Assembly: GCF_000429005.1 (NCBI RefSeq)
Contig: NZ_AUBA01000013.1
Span: 49,082-113,081 of the forward strand
Length of the DNA stretch: 64,000 nt
Reading direction: 5' to 3'
From: Novosphingobium acidiphilum DSM 19966
GTDB lineage: Bacteria; Pseudomonadota; Alphaproteobacteria; Sphingomonadales; Sphingomonadaceae
Shown here: positions 16,113-25,573 of the stretch, in pieces
How the letters are laid out: the number at the start of each line of letters is the position of its first letter
Numbering within the stretch: position 1 is the stretch's first letter
Made by a program: the position numbers and the translations under genes
Notes under the pieces: generated by a model
The model's input: the letters and a program-made list of their open reading frames with translations, nothing else
Database searches by the model: none
Told to the model about the DNA's origin: nothing

Positions 16113-16832
16113 ATGCCCCACCATGCCCCCACCATTCTCGTCACCGGATCCACGCGCGGAATTGGCGCCGCGATTGCCCGGCAACTGCGCGCGCGCGGCG
16201 CAACCGTGATCGGCCATGGCCGCAAAGCCGCACCCGGCGTGGTCGGCGCCGATCTGGGTGAACCCGGCGCGGCGCAAAACCTTTGGGAATCGGCGCTTGC
16301 GCTGGCCCACGGGCGGATCGATGCGGTGGTCAACAACGCCGGCCTGTTTGCCGACAATCCGATCGATGTGTCCGACAATGCCTGGCTGGATGCGTGGGAG
16401 GAAACGCTGCGCATAAATCTGACGGCCACCGCGCAACTGTCGCGTGCGGCCGTGCGCCACTGGCAAGGCGGGCAGCGCGGTGGCCGGATCGTGCATATCG
16501 CCAGCCGTGCCGCGCATCGCGGCGACAGCCCCGACCATTGGCACTATGCCGCAGCCAAGGGCGGCATGGTTGCACTGCACAAGACGATTGCGCGCGGCTA
16601 TGCCCATCAGGACATCCTGAGCTTTGCCGTATCGCCGGGCTTTGTCGCCACCGACATGGCCGCCGATTATCTGGTGGGTGACGGTGCTGCGACCATTCTC
16701 GGCCAGATCCCGTTGGGCCGCGTCGCCAGCGCCGATGAAATCGCGGCGATCGCCACGTTCTGCGCGCTCGATGCCCCCGCCAGCATGACCGGCGCGGTGA
16801 TCGACGCCAACGGAGCCAGCCATGTCCGGTAA
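16113..16832 (+). CDS. Short-chain dehydrogenase/reductase
   Basis: The 239-residue protein has the classical SDR features: cofactor loop TGSTRGIGAAIA (residues about 11-22), NNAG (about 74-77), catalytic Ser in HIASRAA and the YAAAK active-site motif, then PGFVATDMA. The oxidoreductase uses NAD(P)H; FabG-like 3-oxoacyl reductases are the closest general comparison, but the substrate cannot be read from the sequence. AAGG precedes the ATG by six bases. Its end overlaps the start of prmA by 11 bases. Confidence 0.9.
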   Translation: MPHHAPTILVTGSTRGIGAAIARQLRARGATVIGHGRKAAPGVVGADLGEPGAAQNLWESALALAHGRIDAVVNNAGLFADNPIDVSDNAWLDAWEETLRINLTATAQLSRAAVRHWQGGQRGGRIVHIASRAAHRGDSPDHWHYAAAKGGMVALHKTIARGYAHQDILSFAVSPGFVATDMAADYLVGDGAATILGQIPLGRVASADEIAAIATFCALDAPASMTGAVIDANGASHVR

Positions 16833-17817
16833 CACGACGCCTGCCGGCCAGGATGATGCCTGGAAAGTCACGTTCCTGGCTCCGCGCGATGTGATCCACG
16901 CCGCGCTGCTGGCGCACGAAGACGCCTACGACTGGGATCACGAGATCGTGCTGGCGGGCAGCGAAATCGCCGAGGATCGCCCCGACGACTGGCAGCTTGA
17001 AGCATGGCTGTCGCGCAAGCCCGGCCGCCACGATCTGGCGGCGATGCGCGCGCTGTTTGCGGGCAACGCGCCCCGGGCCGTGGTCGAGCACCTGCCCCAG
17101 ACCGACTGGGTAACGCTGAGCCAGGCCGGGGTCGAACCGATCCGCGAAGGGCCGTTTCATGTCCACACCCCCGATCACGCGCCGCTGGCAACACCCGGCA
17201 CGCGCAATTTCCTGATTCCCGCCAGCCTGGCCTTTGGCACCGGACAGCACGCCACGACGGCGGGGTGCCTGGCCATGCTGTCGGCGATGAAGACGCGCGG
17301 CACGGTCGTGCGCAATGTGGCCGATATCGGCACCGGCACCGGCCTGCTGACCTTTGCCGCGCTGCACCTGTGGCCCCATGCACGCGCGGTGGCGAGCGAT
17401 ATCGATCCGGTGTGCGGTCCCGTGGTCGCAGGCAATGCCGATGCCAATGGCGTGGCCATGGGCGATGGGCCTGGCCGCATGGCGATGGTCATCGCCGCGG
17501 GCATGGATCATCCGCTGCTGTCCGCGGCGGCGCCGTATGACCTGCTGATCGCCAATATCCTGGCCGGGCCCTTGGTCGAATTGGCCCCGGCATTTGCGGC
17601 CGCGGTCGTACCGGGCGGAAACATCCTGCTGTCGGGTCTGCTGACCACGCAGGAACCCGCCGTGCGCGCAGCCTATACCCGTGCCGGCCTGCGCCTGGCG
17701 GCGCGCATGACGCGCGGCGACTGGTCGATCCTTTGGCTGCGCCGTCGCCGTTTTGGCGGGGTGCGGACCAGCCGCGTCGGCGCACTGCCCGAATGGTCGA
17801 AACGCTGGGGTTCCTAG
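16822..17817 (+). CDS. prmA: Ribosomal protein L11 methyltransferase
   Basis: A 331-residue SAM-dependent methyltransferase with the PrmA layout: an N-terminal substrate-recognition domain, the linker motif FLIPASLAFGTGQHATT (FGTG-H-TT), the SAM loop VADIGTGTGLLTFAAL, and the catalytic NPPF-like segment LLIANILAGPLVELAPA. PrmA trimethylates L11 of the large ribosomal subunit. GGAG seven bases before the ATG supports the start. The product runs about 35 residues past the usual end of the family (RRRRFGGVRTSRVGALPEW). Confidence 0.9.
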   Translation: MSGNTTPAGQDDAWKVTFLAPRDVIHAALLAHEDAYDWDHEIVLAGSEIAEDRPDDWQLEAWLSRKPGRHDLAAMRALFAGNAPRAVVEHLPQTDWVTLSQAGVEPIREGPFHVHTPDHAPLATPGTRNFLIPASLAFGTGQHATTAGCLAMLSAMKTRGTVVRNVADIGTGTGLLTFAALHLWPHARAVASDIDPVCGPVVAGNADANGVAMGDGPGRMAMVIAAGMDHPLLSAAAPYDLLIANILAGPLVELAPAFAAAVVPGGNILLSGLLTTQEPAVRAAYTRAGLRLAARMTRGDWSILWLRRRRFGGVRTSRVGALPEWSKRWGS

Positions 17818-17837
17818 GCGGAACTGGTTTACGCCGC

Positions 17838-18344
17838 CTAGTCCTCGTCACAGACCCACAGCAGATCGACCAGCAGCGTCAGTGCGGCCCGCGCAAAGGC
17901 CTGCATGTTGTCCAGCCGGTTGTCGTGGCCGGTTTCGACCAGCGTTGACCCGTGAAAACCGTCGGGGCCGACGATACCGATCGCGCTGGTGCCCGACGCC
18001 ACGCCCAGCGGATGGTGCCCCGGGCCTGCCGCACCCGTTTCAGCCAGCCCCCAATCGGCATCATAACGTGTGCGAATCAGGTCCGCCTGCGCCAGGGCAT
18101 AGGCCTCGGTGGCCGATGTCAGCCCGCGCAACGTGCCAGGCTCATGACCCAGCACGATCCGGCGCCCCTTCAGCGAATAGATGATCCCGCCGCCGCGATA
18201 AAACGCCGATGCGCCCGGCATCGCCAGCAATCCGGCTGAAATCAGCCCGCCGGTGGCACCATCGACCACCGCGATGGTCTGCCGCCGGGCGATCAGCTGC
18301 GTGCCGGCCTGCGTGCCAAGGGCGGCCAGATCGGCAAGGCTCAT
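17838..18344 (-). CDS. pncC: Nicotinamide-nucleotide amidase (stand-alone CinA C-terminal domain)
   Basis: The 168-residue protein is a CinA C-terminal domain: ATGGLISAGLLAMPGASAFY with YRGGGIIYS and the late ETGAAGP motif. In characterised members this domain (PncC) deamidates NMN to NaMN in pyridine nucleotide salvage. The usual Gly-rich context is somewhat altered (VDGATGGLISAG for the typical AES-TGG), so activity is inferred. The ATG overlaps the stop of the LysE-type gene by four bases. NMN is released by the NAD-dependent ligase encoded two genes upstream, a functionally sensible neighbour. Confidence 0.85.
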   Translation of the reverse strand: MSLADLAALGTQAGTQLIARRQTIAVVDGATGGLISAGLLAMPGASAFYRGGGIIYSLKGRRIVLGHEPGTLRGLTSATEAYALAQADLIRTRYDADWGLAETGAAGPGHHPLGVASGTSAIGIVGPDGFHGSTLVETGHDNRLDNMQAFARAALTLLVDLLWVCDED

Positions 18345-18970
18345 GCCCGGCTGCCGGCGATGGCCAGGCCGAACACCACGAACACGCCGCCGGTCACGCG
18401 GTTGAACAACCGCCGCCGCGCCGGGCTGCGCAACCATCCGGCAAGACCCCGCCCGCCCAGCGCATAGGTGAAATACCAACCGAATTCGATGACGCCAAAG
18501 GTTGCGATCATGACCACAAACTGGCCGGTGCGTGGCCGCATCGGATCGAGGAACAGCGGCAGGAACGCAGCCGCAAACAGCAGCGCCTTGGGGTTGGAAA
18601 TGCCGATCGAAAACGCGTTGCGCAACAGCCGCCAGCGCGACGGGCCCGCTGCACCGATCACGATATCGGCAAGATCGGCTTCGGCCACATCGGCGATCCA
18701 CGCCTTGTATCCCAGCCACACCAGATAGGCAGCACCAGCCAGTTTAAGCACGGTGAATGCCGCCGGCAAAGCCAGCAAGACCGCGCTCAGCCCCGCCGCC
18801 GACGCCGCCAACAGGCAGACCACCGCCGTAAAACAGCCGAACATCGCCCAGATCGATGGCGTCAGCCCGTGTTCGATGCTGCGCGTCATCACGTGCAGCA
18901 TGTTGGGCCCGGGTGTGGCCGAAATGAAGAACACGGTGGCCGCAAACAGCCACCAGGTATGGATTGCCAT
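18341..18970 (-). CDS. LysE/RhtB-family amino acid exporter
   Basis: A 209-residue inner-membrane protein with six predicted helices. The N-terminus FISATPGPNMLHVMTRSIEH is the RhtB/LysE signature and FSIGISNPKALLFAAAFLP the second conserved repeat. The family exports amino acids such as homoserine, threonine, lysine or cysteine derivatives; the substrate is not determinable here. The start at 18970 is chosen over 19015 because AGGAT lies just upstream. It begins four bases after the ligA stop and overlaps the next gene by four bases. Confidence 0.9.
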   Translation of the reverse strand: MAIHTWWLFAATVFFISATPGPNMLHVMTRSIEHGLTPSIWAMFGCFTAVVCLLAASAAGLSAVLLALPAAFTVLKLAGAAYLVWLGYKAWIADVAEADLADIVIGAAGPSRWRLLRNAFSIGISNPKALLFAAAFLPLFLDPMRPRTGQFVVMIATFGVIEFGWYFTYALGGRGLAGWLRSPARRRLFNRVTGGVFVVFGLAIAGSRA

Positions 18971-18974
18971 CGTC

Positions 18975-21023
18975 TTATCCTGCGTTGCGCACGATGTCGG
19001 CCCACTGCGCCTCATCGATCACGGGTATGCCAAGCGTTGCCGCCTGTTTCAGCTTTGATCCCGCACCGGGACCCGCCACCACCAGATCGGTCTTGGCCGA
19101 TACCGAACCGGCAGAGCGCGCGCCCAGCGCCTCGGCCTGGGCCTTGGCTTCATCGCGGCTCATGGTTTCCAGCTTGCCGGTGAACACCACGGTCTTGCCC
19201 GCCACTTCGCTGGCGCGGGTTTCGACCACATAGGGCGGTGGCGCCACCTCGTTCAGCAAATCGTCCCACACCGCGGCGTTGTGTGCTTCGTGAAAGAATT
19301 CGCCCAGCGCCTCGACCACCACCGGGCCCACCCCGTCGATGCCCAGCAGTTCGGCGCGCGCGTCGGCATCGCCGCCGTGTGCGCGGGTTGCCAGATCGCG
19401 CAAGGCCGGCAGCGTGGCAAAGCGCTTCATCAGATCGCGCGCGGTCACTTGCCCGACATGGCGGATGCCCAACGCAAACAGCAGCCGCGCGGCATCGGGT
19501 GCGCGCCGTGCCTCGATCGCGGTCAGCAGGTTTTCGACCGATTTCTCTTTCCACCCTTCGCGTCCCAGGATGTCGGCGCGCCGGGTCTTCAGCCGGAAAA
19601 TGTCGGCCGGGCTTTCCAGCCAGCCCAGCGCATAGAATTCGGCGATGGTCTTTTCGCCCAGCCCTTCGATATCGAGCGCGGGCCGGCTGACGAAATGGCG
19701 CAGGCGTTCGGTGCGCTGCGCCGGGCAGATCAGCCCGCCGGTGCACCGCACATCCACCTCGCCCTCTTCGGCCACGGCTTCGGACCCGCATTCGGGGCAA
19801 TGATCGGGATACACAAACGGATCGCCGGGCGTATCGCGCGTCAGATTTTCAACCACTTGCGGTATGACATCGCCCGCGCGCTGCAACACCACGCGGTCGC
19901 CCACGCGCACGCCCAGCCGCGCGATCTCGTCGCGGTTGTGCAAGGTCACGTTGGTGACGGTCACCCCGCCGACCAGCACCGGGGCAAGTCGGCCCACCGG
20001 GGTCAGTTTGCCGGTGCGGCCAACCTGGATGTCGATCGCCTCGACCACGGTCTGCGCGCGTTCGGCGGGAAACTTGTGCGCCACGCCCCAGCGCGGCGAT
20101 TTGGCGACAAAGCCCAGCCGGTCCTGCCAGTCGAGCCGATCCACTTTATACACCACGCCGTCGATGTCATAGTCGAGCCCGGGGCGCTGTGCCTGAATAT
20201 CGCGGTAATGCGCGATCATACTCTCAGTCGTGACGCAGCGCACCAGCAGCGGCGAGACCGGCACGCCCCACCCGGCAATCATCTGCATCACGCCAAACTG
20301 CGTGTCGGCGGGCAGGCCGCTGTGGGCGCCCCAGCCATGCGCCAGAAACCGCAACGGACGGCTGGCGGTCACGCCGGCGTCCTTTTGTCGCAACGAACCG
20401 GCGGCGGCATTGCGGGGGTTGGCAAACAGCTTGTCGCCCTTGTCTTCTTGCGCGGCATTCAACGCGGCAAAATCGGCGCGCGCCATATAGACCTCGCCGC
20501 GGATCTCGAACACGTCGGGCACTGCACCGTGCAAAACCTGAGGGATATCGGTGATATGCGCGACATTGGCGGTAACATCCTCGCCCACCTGGCCATCGCC
20601 GCGCGTGGCTGCGCGTACCAGCCGGCCCGTTTCATAACGCAGCGAACACGACAGGCCGTCGATCTTGTCTTCGGCCGTCATCACCAGTTCGGCATCGTCG
20701 GGCAAAGCCAGGAACCGGCGCACCCGCGCCACGAATTCGCCCACTTCGGCATCGGTAAAGGCGTTGTCGAGGCTCATCATGCGCACGTCGTGGCGCACTT
20801 TGGACAGCGGCGTGCCCGAAATGTCGTGCCCGACCTTGCGGCTGGGGCTGTCGGCGCGGACCAGATGCGGAAATTGTGCCTCGATCTCGGCGTTGCGGCG
20901 CACCAGCGCGTCATAAGCCGCATCGTCGATCTCGGGCGTGTCGAGCGTATGGTACAGATGGTCGTGATGCGCGATCTGCCTTGCCAGGCGCATCAGTTCG
21001 TTGGCAGCCTCTGCCTCGGTCAT
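18975..21023 (-). CDS. ligA: NAD-dependent DNA ligase
   Basis: The 682-residue enzyme seals nicks in duplex DNA using NAD+ and releases NMN. Visible domains: Ia (YH-LD-PEIDDAAYD), adenylation domain with KIDG (Lys 120), OB fold, Cys4 zinc finger (CPECGSEAV through CTGGLICPAQ), helix-hairpin-helix region and C-terminal BRCT domain (GKTVVFTGKLETMSRDEAKA). Length is normal. GGGGAAAG upstream and the 4-base overlap with the preceding acetyltransferase gene fix the start at 21023; the longer open frame upstream is not coding. Confidence 0.97.
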   Translation of the reverse strand: MTEAEAANELMRLARQIAHHDHLYHTLDTPEIDDAAYDALVRRNAEIEAQFPHLVRADSPSRKVGHDISGTPLSKVRHDVRMMSLDNAFTDAEVGEFVARVRRFLALPDDAELVMTAEDKIDGLSCSLRYETGRLVRAATRGDGQVGEDVTANVAHITDIPQVLHGAVPDVFEIRGEVYMARADFAALNAAQEDKGDKLFANPRNAAAGSLRQKDAGVTASRPLRFLAHGWGAHSGLPADTQFGVMQMIAGWGVPVSPLLVRCVTTESMIAHYRDIQAQRPGLDYDIDGVVYKVDRLDWQDRLGFVAKSPRWGVAHKFPAERAQTVVEAIDIQVGRTGKLTPVGRLAPVLVGGVTVTNVTLHNRDEIARLGVRVGDRVVLQRAGDVIPQVVENLTRDTPGDPFVYPDHCPECGSEAVAEEGEVDVRCTGGLICPAQRTERLRHFVSRPALDIEGLGEKTIAEFYALGWLESPADIFRLKTRRADILGREGWKEKSVENLLTAIEARRAPDAARLLFALGIRHVGQVTARDLMKRFATLPALRDLATRAHGGDADARAELLGIDGVGPVVVEALGEFFHEAHNAAVWDDLLNEVAPPPYVVETRASEVAGKTVVFTGKLETMSRDEAKAQAEALGARSAGSVSAKTDLVVAGPGAGSKLKQAATLGIPVIDEAQWADIVRNAG

Positions 21024-21715
21024 CGTACTTTCCCCAAAATCGTGACAACCCGTTCGCGGCGCAAAGCAAAGCCCAGGCTGCGATAGAGCGCAATCGCCGC
21101 GGCATTGTCGGCATAACTGTGCAGGAACGACGCGCATCCGCGCGCGCGGTGCCCGGCCATGACGTGGCGGATCAGGCGCCCGGCCAGCCCCTGCCCGCGA
21201 AACGCCGGATCGGTGCACACGCCGCTGACCTCGATGATGCCGTCTGCGGGCCGCATGCGTTCGCCAGCCATGGCAATCAGGCAGCCATTGCGACGAACCC
21301 CGTAAAACGGTCCATACCTCCAGGTCGACGGTCCCCATGGGCCGGGGCGCGTGGCCAGGGCCAGCTCGGCCATTGCGGACACATCGGCCTGACCCAGCGG
21401 GACACAGGCAAAGCCATCGTCGGCGGCCACCGGTCCGGTGGCCAGCATCTGCGCCAGCCTGGCCGTCTTGCGCACGGCGGTGCCGGGCGGTGGCATAACG
21501 GCACCGTCTTCGACCAGCCATATCTCATCGTCGACATCGCGCAGCAGTGCGGCCAGTTCCCGCTCGTGCCCGGGTGCTGCGGCTGCAAACGGGCCATAGC
21601 CGGGATCGATCCGCATCGCCGTGCTGCCGCCCTGCGCCAGCGCAGCCTGCGGGCCGTTCAGCGCCGACCATACGGGCCGGTCCAGAACCGTATCGAACCC
21701 CTGCACCATCGTCAC
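21020..21715 (-). CDS. GNAT-family acetyltransferase (FR47-like)
   Basis: A 231-residue protein with a degenerate N-terminal half and a C-terminal FR47-type GNAT domain: VSGVCTDPAFRGQGLAGRLI (acetyl-CoA loop) and HSYADNAAAIALYRSLGFAL. The acceptor is unknown. The start is GTG at 21715, overlapping the recN stop by four bases (GTGA), or ATG at 21709. It overlaps ligA by four bases at its end, so it is translationally locked into the recN-ligA operon. Confidence 0.85.
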   Translation of the reverse strand: MTMVQGFDTVLDRPVWSALNGPQAALAQGGSTAMRIDPGYGPFAAAAPGHERELAALLRDVDDEIWLVEDGAVMPPPGTAVRKTARLAQMLATGPVAADDGFACVPLGQADVSAMAELALATRPGPWGPSTWRYGPFYGVRRNGCLIAMAGERMRPADGIIEVSGVCTDPAFRGQGLAGRLIRHVMAGHRARGCASFLHSYADNAAAIALYRSLGFALRRERVVTILGKVR

Positions 21716-23376
21716 GCCTGTTCGAGCAGCCGATCGGCCTGGGCGCGCGCTTCGGGCGTGATTTCGGCGCCGGACAACATGCGGGCAATTTCTTCCTGCC
21801 GGCCCGCAGTGTCGAGCAACGCCACCGATGTGCGCGTGACCGTACCTTCGCTCGATTTGGCGATCAGGTAATGCGTACCTCCGCGTGCAGCAACCTGCGG
21901 ACTGTGCGTGACCGCCAGCAATTGGCCGGCACTGGCCAGACGCGCCAGCCGTTCGCCGATCGCACTTGCCACCGCACCGCCCACACCTCGGTCGATTTCG
22001 TCAAAGATCACCGTGGCCGCGCCGCCCTGTTCGGCCAAAGCCACCTTCAGCGCCAGTATGAAGCGCGACAATTCCCCGCCCGAGGCGATCTTGCCCAGCG
22101 GCGCGAAGGGCGCACCGGGGTTGGTGGCGATCAGGAATTCCACCGCGTCGACGCCTTGCGGGCCCCAGCGATCTTCGGGCAGGCGCACGACCGCGGTACG
22201 AAACCGTGCCGAATCGAGCTTGAGCGGGGCCAGTTCCTGCGCCACCGCAGCATCCAGCCGCAGCGCCACTTCGGCGCGCAACACCGACAGCGCCTCTGCC
22301 TTGGCCTGGTAATCCAGACTTGCTTCCTGGGCTGCGCGTTCCAGTTCGGCGATACGCGTGCCGCCGTTTTCGATTGCATCGAGTTGCGCCTGGAATTCGG
22401 CCAGTTTGGCGGGCAGCGCATCGGCCGTGCAACCATGCTTGCGCGCGGCAGCACGCAGTTCGAACAATCGCGTTTCGATCCGGTCGAGCAGTGCGGGATC
22501 ATGCGCCAGCGCGTCCATCGCCGCGGCAATGCGATCTTCCGCCTCGCCCGCCTCGATCACCGCGCGGTCGAGCGACGCCAGCGCCTCACCCAGCAGGGGG
22601 TGTTCACTGGCAATCCGGTCGAGGCGTCGTGCAGCGCTGCGCAGCACCGCCAGTGCCGAATCCGATCCCTCCCACAGGGCCTGCAACTGCACCAGATCGC
22701 CCGACAGACGTTCGCCCTTCTGCATCGCGGCGCGCTGTTCGGCCAGGTCCTGTTCTTCGCCGATGACCGGCGCGAGCACGGTCAATTCGGCAAGATACGC
22801 GCCCAACAGGTCTTCATCGGCGCGTGCGGCGGCAACCGCGGCCCGTGCCTGCGCCAGTTCGGCATCGGCCTTGCTCCAGCGTTGCCACGCCTCGGCCACC
22901 GCGCCGACATCGGCATGGGCATAGCGATCGAGCAGAAGCCGGTGCCCGCGCGCGTTGACCAGGCCGCGGTCATCGTGCTGCCCGTGCAATTCGACCAGCA
23001 TGCGCGACAGATCGCGCAGCAGCGCAACCCCCACCGGCTGATCGTTGATGAATGCGCGGCTGCCGCCATCGGCGCGCAGGCGCCGTTTGATGATCAGCGG
23101 TTCGCCCGGCTCAAGATCGATCTCTGCGTCGCCCAGAATGCCGCGCACCGCATCGGGCATGCGGTCGAATTCGAAAGTGGCGGTAACGCTGGCCTGATCG
23201 GTGCCCGCGCGCACCAGCCCGGTGTCGGCGCGATCGCCCAGCACCAGCCCCAGCGAATCGAGCAGGATCGATTTGCCCGCACCGGTTTCGCCGGTCAGCA
23301 CGCCAAGACCCGCGTGGAACGCCAGATCGAGCGCCTCGATCAACACGACATTACGAATGGCAAGCGCTGTCAGCAT
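21712..23376 (-). CDS. recN: DNA repair protein RecN
   Basis: The 554-residue SMC-like ATPase has the Walker A motif GETGAGKSILL at residues 29-39, long coiled-coil arms in the middle, the ABC signature LGKIASGGELSRFILALKVA near residue 415 and Walker B VIFDEIDRGVGG. RecN acts early in recombinational repair of double-strand breaks. It is the first gene of a leftward unit of five overlapping genes. The divergent gene begins 173 bases away; no clear LexA box was found between them by eye. Confidence 0.96.
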   Translation of the reverse strand: MLTALAIRNVVLIEALDLAFHAGLGVLTGETGAGKSILLDSLGLVLGDRADTGLVRAGTDQASVTATFEFDRMPDAVRGILGDAEIDLEPGEPLIIKRRLRADGGSRAFINDQPVGVALLRDLSRMLVELHGQHDDRGLVNARGHRLLLDRYAHADVGAVAEAWQRWSKADAELAQARAAVAAARADEDLLGAYLAELTVLAPVIGEEQDLAEQRAAMQKGERLSGDLVQLQALWEGSDSALAVLRSAARRLDRIASEHPLLGEALASLDRAVIEAGEAEDRIAAAMDALAHDPALLDRIETRLFELRAAARKHGCTADALPAKLAEFQAQLDAIENGGTRIAELERAAQEASLDYQAKAEALSVLRAEVALRLDAAVAQELAPLKLDSARFRTAVVRLPEDRWGPQGVDAVEFLIATNPGAPFAPLGKIASGGELSRFILALKVALAEQGGAATVIFDEIDRGVGGAVASAIGERLARLASAGQLLAVTHSPQVAARGGTHYLIAKSSEGTVTRTSVALLDTAGRQEEIARMLSGAEITPEARAQADRLLEQA

Positions 23377-23549
23377 GGTTGGGTTCCGGACACGGCTTCA
23401 TCCCATATCGCGCGTCGGCGTCAACGTCACCCTTTGTTCCGCACCCGGCCCGAAATCGGTTGTGTTGCACCGATGTGACAGTGTGACATGAGAACGAAAC
23501 GTGATTGTGACAAGGAGTCGGTCCATCGCAACGATATAAAGGGACGCCG

Positions 23550-24467
23550 ATGGCACCGCGCGCGCTTTTGAAGGACACCGGCAAAGGTCTGCCTTCAGCC
23601 ATGGACCTCGCAACCTCGATCCCGGCATGGCTCGACCTGCCCGAACCCCGCGGATTTCGCCCCAAGCGCAAGCTTCGCACGGTGTGGATATCCGACCTGC
23701 ATCTGGGCACGCGCGGCTGCAACGCGACGATGCTGCTTGATTTCCTGGCCTCGATCGAATGTGAAACGCTGTACCTGGTGGGCGACATCGTCGATGGCTG
23801 GCGCCTGTCCAAAGGCTGGTACTGGCCCGACGAACACAACGAAGTGGTGCGCCGCGTGCTCAAGATGGCGCATCGCGGCACGCGTGTGGTGCTGATCGCG
23901 GGCAATCACGACGAAATGCTGCGCCCTTATGCCGGGATGAGCTTTGGCGGCGTGGAACTGGCGCTCGACACGATCCACGAAACGGCCGATGGCCGCCGCC
24001 TGCTGGTCACGCATGGTGACGGGTTCGACGGGGTGGTGCTCTATGCCCGCTGGCTCGCGTTTCTGGGCGACAAGGCCTATGAAGTGCTGCTCAAGACCAA
24101 CCGCTGGGTCAATCTGATCCGGCGGCAATTCCGGCTGCCCTACTGGTCTTTGTCATCCTACATGAAAAAGCGGGTGAAGAACGCGGTCCAGTTCATCTGC
24201 GACTTTGAAGAGGCGGTGGCCCATGCCGCGCGCGACCTGGGGGTCGATGGCGTGGTCTGCGGGCATATCCATTGTGCCGAAATCCGCCAGATCGGCGATG
24301 TAACCTATTACAACGACGGCGACTGGGTGGAAAGCTGCACCGCACTGGTCGAAGACGCCAGCGGCGCCATCAGCATCATCGACTGGGCCGCCGAAACCGC
24401 ACGCCAGAATGCGGCGCCTGAACCGGCTGCCGTCAACACCCCTGCACGCGAGAAGGAACGGGCATGA
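23550..24467 (+). CDS. LpxH-like metallophosphoesterase (UDP-2,3-diacylglucosamine diphosphatase family)
   Basis: The 305-residue protein has the five metal-binding blocks of calcineurin-like phosphoesterases: WISDLHLGTRGC, VGDIVDGWRL, AGNHDEML, THGDGFD and GHIHCAEI. The block spacing fits the LpxH-related group, which cleaves UDP-2,3-diacylglucosamine in lipid A synthesis; alphaproteobacteria often use LpxI for that step, so this member may act on another lipid or nucleotide substrate. AAGGGA precedes the ATG at 23550 (an alternative is 23601). It overlaps the glycosyltransferase gene by four bases, suggesting a shared envelope-lipid task. Confidence 0.85.
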   Translation: MAPRALLKDTGKGLPSAMDLATSIPAWLDLPEPRGFRPKRKLRTVWISDLHLGTRGCNATMLLDFLASIECETLYLVGDIVDGWRLSKGWYWPDEHNEVVRRVLKMAHRGTRVVLIAGNHDEMLRPYAGMSFGGVELALDTIHETADGRRLLVTHGDGFDGVVLYARWLAFLGDKAYEVLLKTNRWVNLIRRQFRLPYWSLSSYMKKRVKNAVQFICDFEEAVAHAARDLGVDGVVCGHIHCAEIRQIGDVTYYNDGDWVESCTALVEDASGAISIIDWAAETARQNAAPEPAAVNTPAREKERA

Positions 24468-25534
24468 GGCTGGCCATCTGTACCGATGCCTGGATGCCGC
24501 AAGTCAACGGCGTGGTGCGCACGCTGTCGACGACGGTCGATCGGCTGATCCGGCGCGGGCACGAAGTGGAACTGGTAACCCCGTCGCAATTTTTCACCTT
24601 TGCGCTGCCCGGTTACAGCGAAATCCGCCTGGCAATGGCGCCGCGTTTCGGCACGCGGCGCAGTCTGCATGCGTTTGCGCCCGACATCGTGCACATCGCC
24701 ACCGAAGGCCCGATCGGCTGGAGCGCGCGCGGCTGGTGCAAGGCCAACAACGTCCCCTTTACCAGCGCGTTTCACACCCGTTTTCCGGATTATGCCGCGG
24801 TGCGCACCGGACTGTCCCCGGCCCATTTCTGGCCGCTGATGCGCCGGTTCCACCATGCGAGCGAGGCTGTGCTGGTGTCGACGCACACACTGGCGGCAGA
24901 ACTGGCCGAACAGGGCATGGGTCACACCCGGCTGTGGTCACGCGGGATCGATGAAACGCTGTTTCACCCGAGCCACGCCCCGCACCCCGCGATGCGCGAT
25001 CTGCCCCGGCCGATCATGCTCAATGTCGGGCGGGTCGCGATCGAAAAGAACCTGACCGCATTTCTCGATGTCGATTGTCCGGGCACCAAGGTGGTGGTCG
25101 GCAGCGGCCCCGATGTGGCCATGTTGCGCGCGCGGTACCCCGATGCGGTGTTCCTGGGCGCGCTGGCCGGGGCAGAGCTTGCCAGTGCCTATTGTGCGGC
25201 GGATGTTTTTGTCTTTCCCAGCCGCACCGATACGTTCGGGCTGGTGATGATCGAAGCGCTGGCCTGCGGGGTACCGGTCGCTGCCTATCCGGTGCCCGGA
25301 CCGATCGATATCGTCGGCCCCGCGGGGCGCGGTGGCGACAACAGCCTGCCGATGACGGTGGGTGCGCTGGACGAAAACCTGGGCGATGCGATCGCGCATG
25401 CGCTGCTTTGCGACCGGCTGGGCGCTGCGGTCCATGGCGCGGGCTTTTCGTGGGATCGCGCGACCGACCAGTTCGTTGGCGCCATCAGCGAAGCACTGGA
25501 ACGCCGCAAAGCGGCAGAACCGGTTGCGGCATAA
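24464..25534 (+). CDS. Family 4 glycosyltransferase
   Basis: A 356-residue GT-B enzyme. The N-terminal domain starts MRLAICTDAWMPQVNGVVRT (acceptor-side Rossmann fold with the NGV loop); the C-terminal domain has LNVGRVAIEKNLTAFLDV and the donor-binding motif FPSRTDTFGLVMIEALACG (E-x7-E). It resembles glycosyltransferases that add hexoses to diacylglycerol or phosphatidylinositol, but the substrate is inferred at best. Coupled by a 4-base ATGA overlap with the upstream phosphoesterase gene. A GC-rich hairpin follows its stop. Confidence 0.88.
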   Translation: MRLAICTDAWMPQVNGVVRTLSTTVDRLIRRGHEVELVTPSQFFTFALPGYSEIRLAMAPRFGTRRSLHAFAPDIVHIATEGPIGWSARGWCKANNVPFTSAFHTRFPDYAAVRTGLSPAHFWPLMRRFHHASEAVLVSTHTLAAELAEQGMGHTRLWSRGIDETLFHPSHAPHPAMRDLPRPIMLNVGRVAIEKNLTAFLDVDCPGTKVVVGSGPDVAMLRARYPDAVFLGALAGAELASAYCAADVFVFPSRTDTFGLVMIEALACGVPVAAYPVPGPIDIVGPAGRGGDNSLPMTVGALDENLGDAIAHALLCDRLGAAVHGAGFSWDRATDQFVGAISEALERRKAAEPVAA

Positions 25535-25541
25535 GACGACT

Positions 25542-25565
25542 GCGGGGCCGGATGACCGGCCCCGC
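25542..25565. terminator. GC-rich hairpin between convergent genes
   Basis: A perfect 10-base stem GCGGGGCCGG / CCGGCCCCGC around the loop ATGA, placed between the stop of the glycosyltransferase gene and that of bamD. There is no T tract on either strand, so it may stop transcription only partly or act as an mRNA 3'-end stabiliser for both genes. Confidence 0.55.
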
Positions 25566-25573
25566 ACATCGGG

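Noticed and set aside
17812..17841. Hairpin CTAGGCGG / CCGCCTAG between prmA and pncC
   Set aside because: Only an 8-base stem with a 12-base loop, overlapping both stop codons and without a T tract; too weak to call a terminator.
19281..21086. 601-codon frame opposite ligA
   Set aside because: Antisense of ligA without independent evidence.
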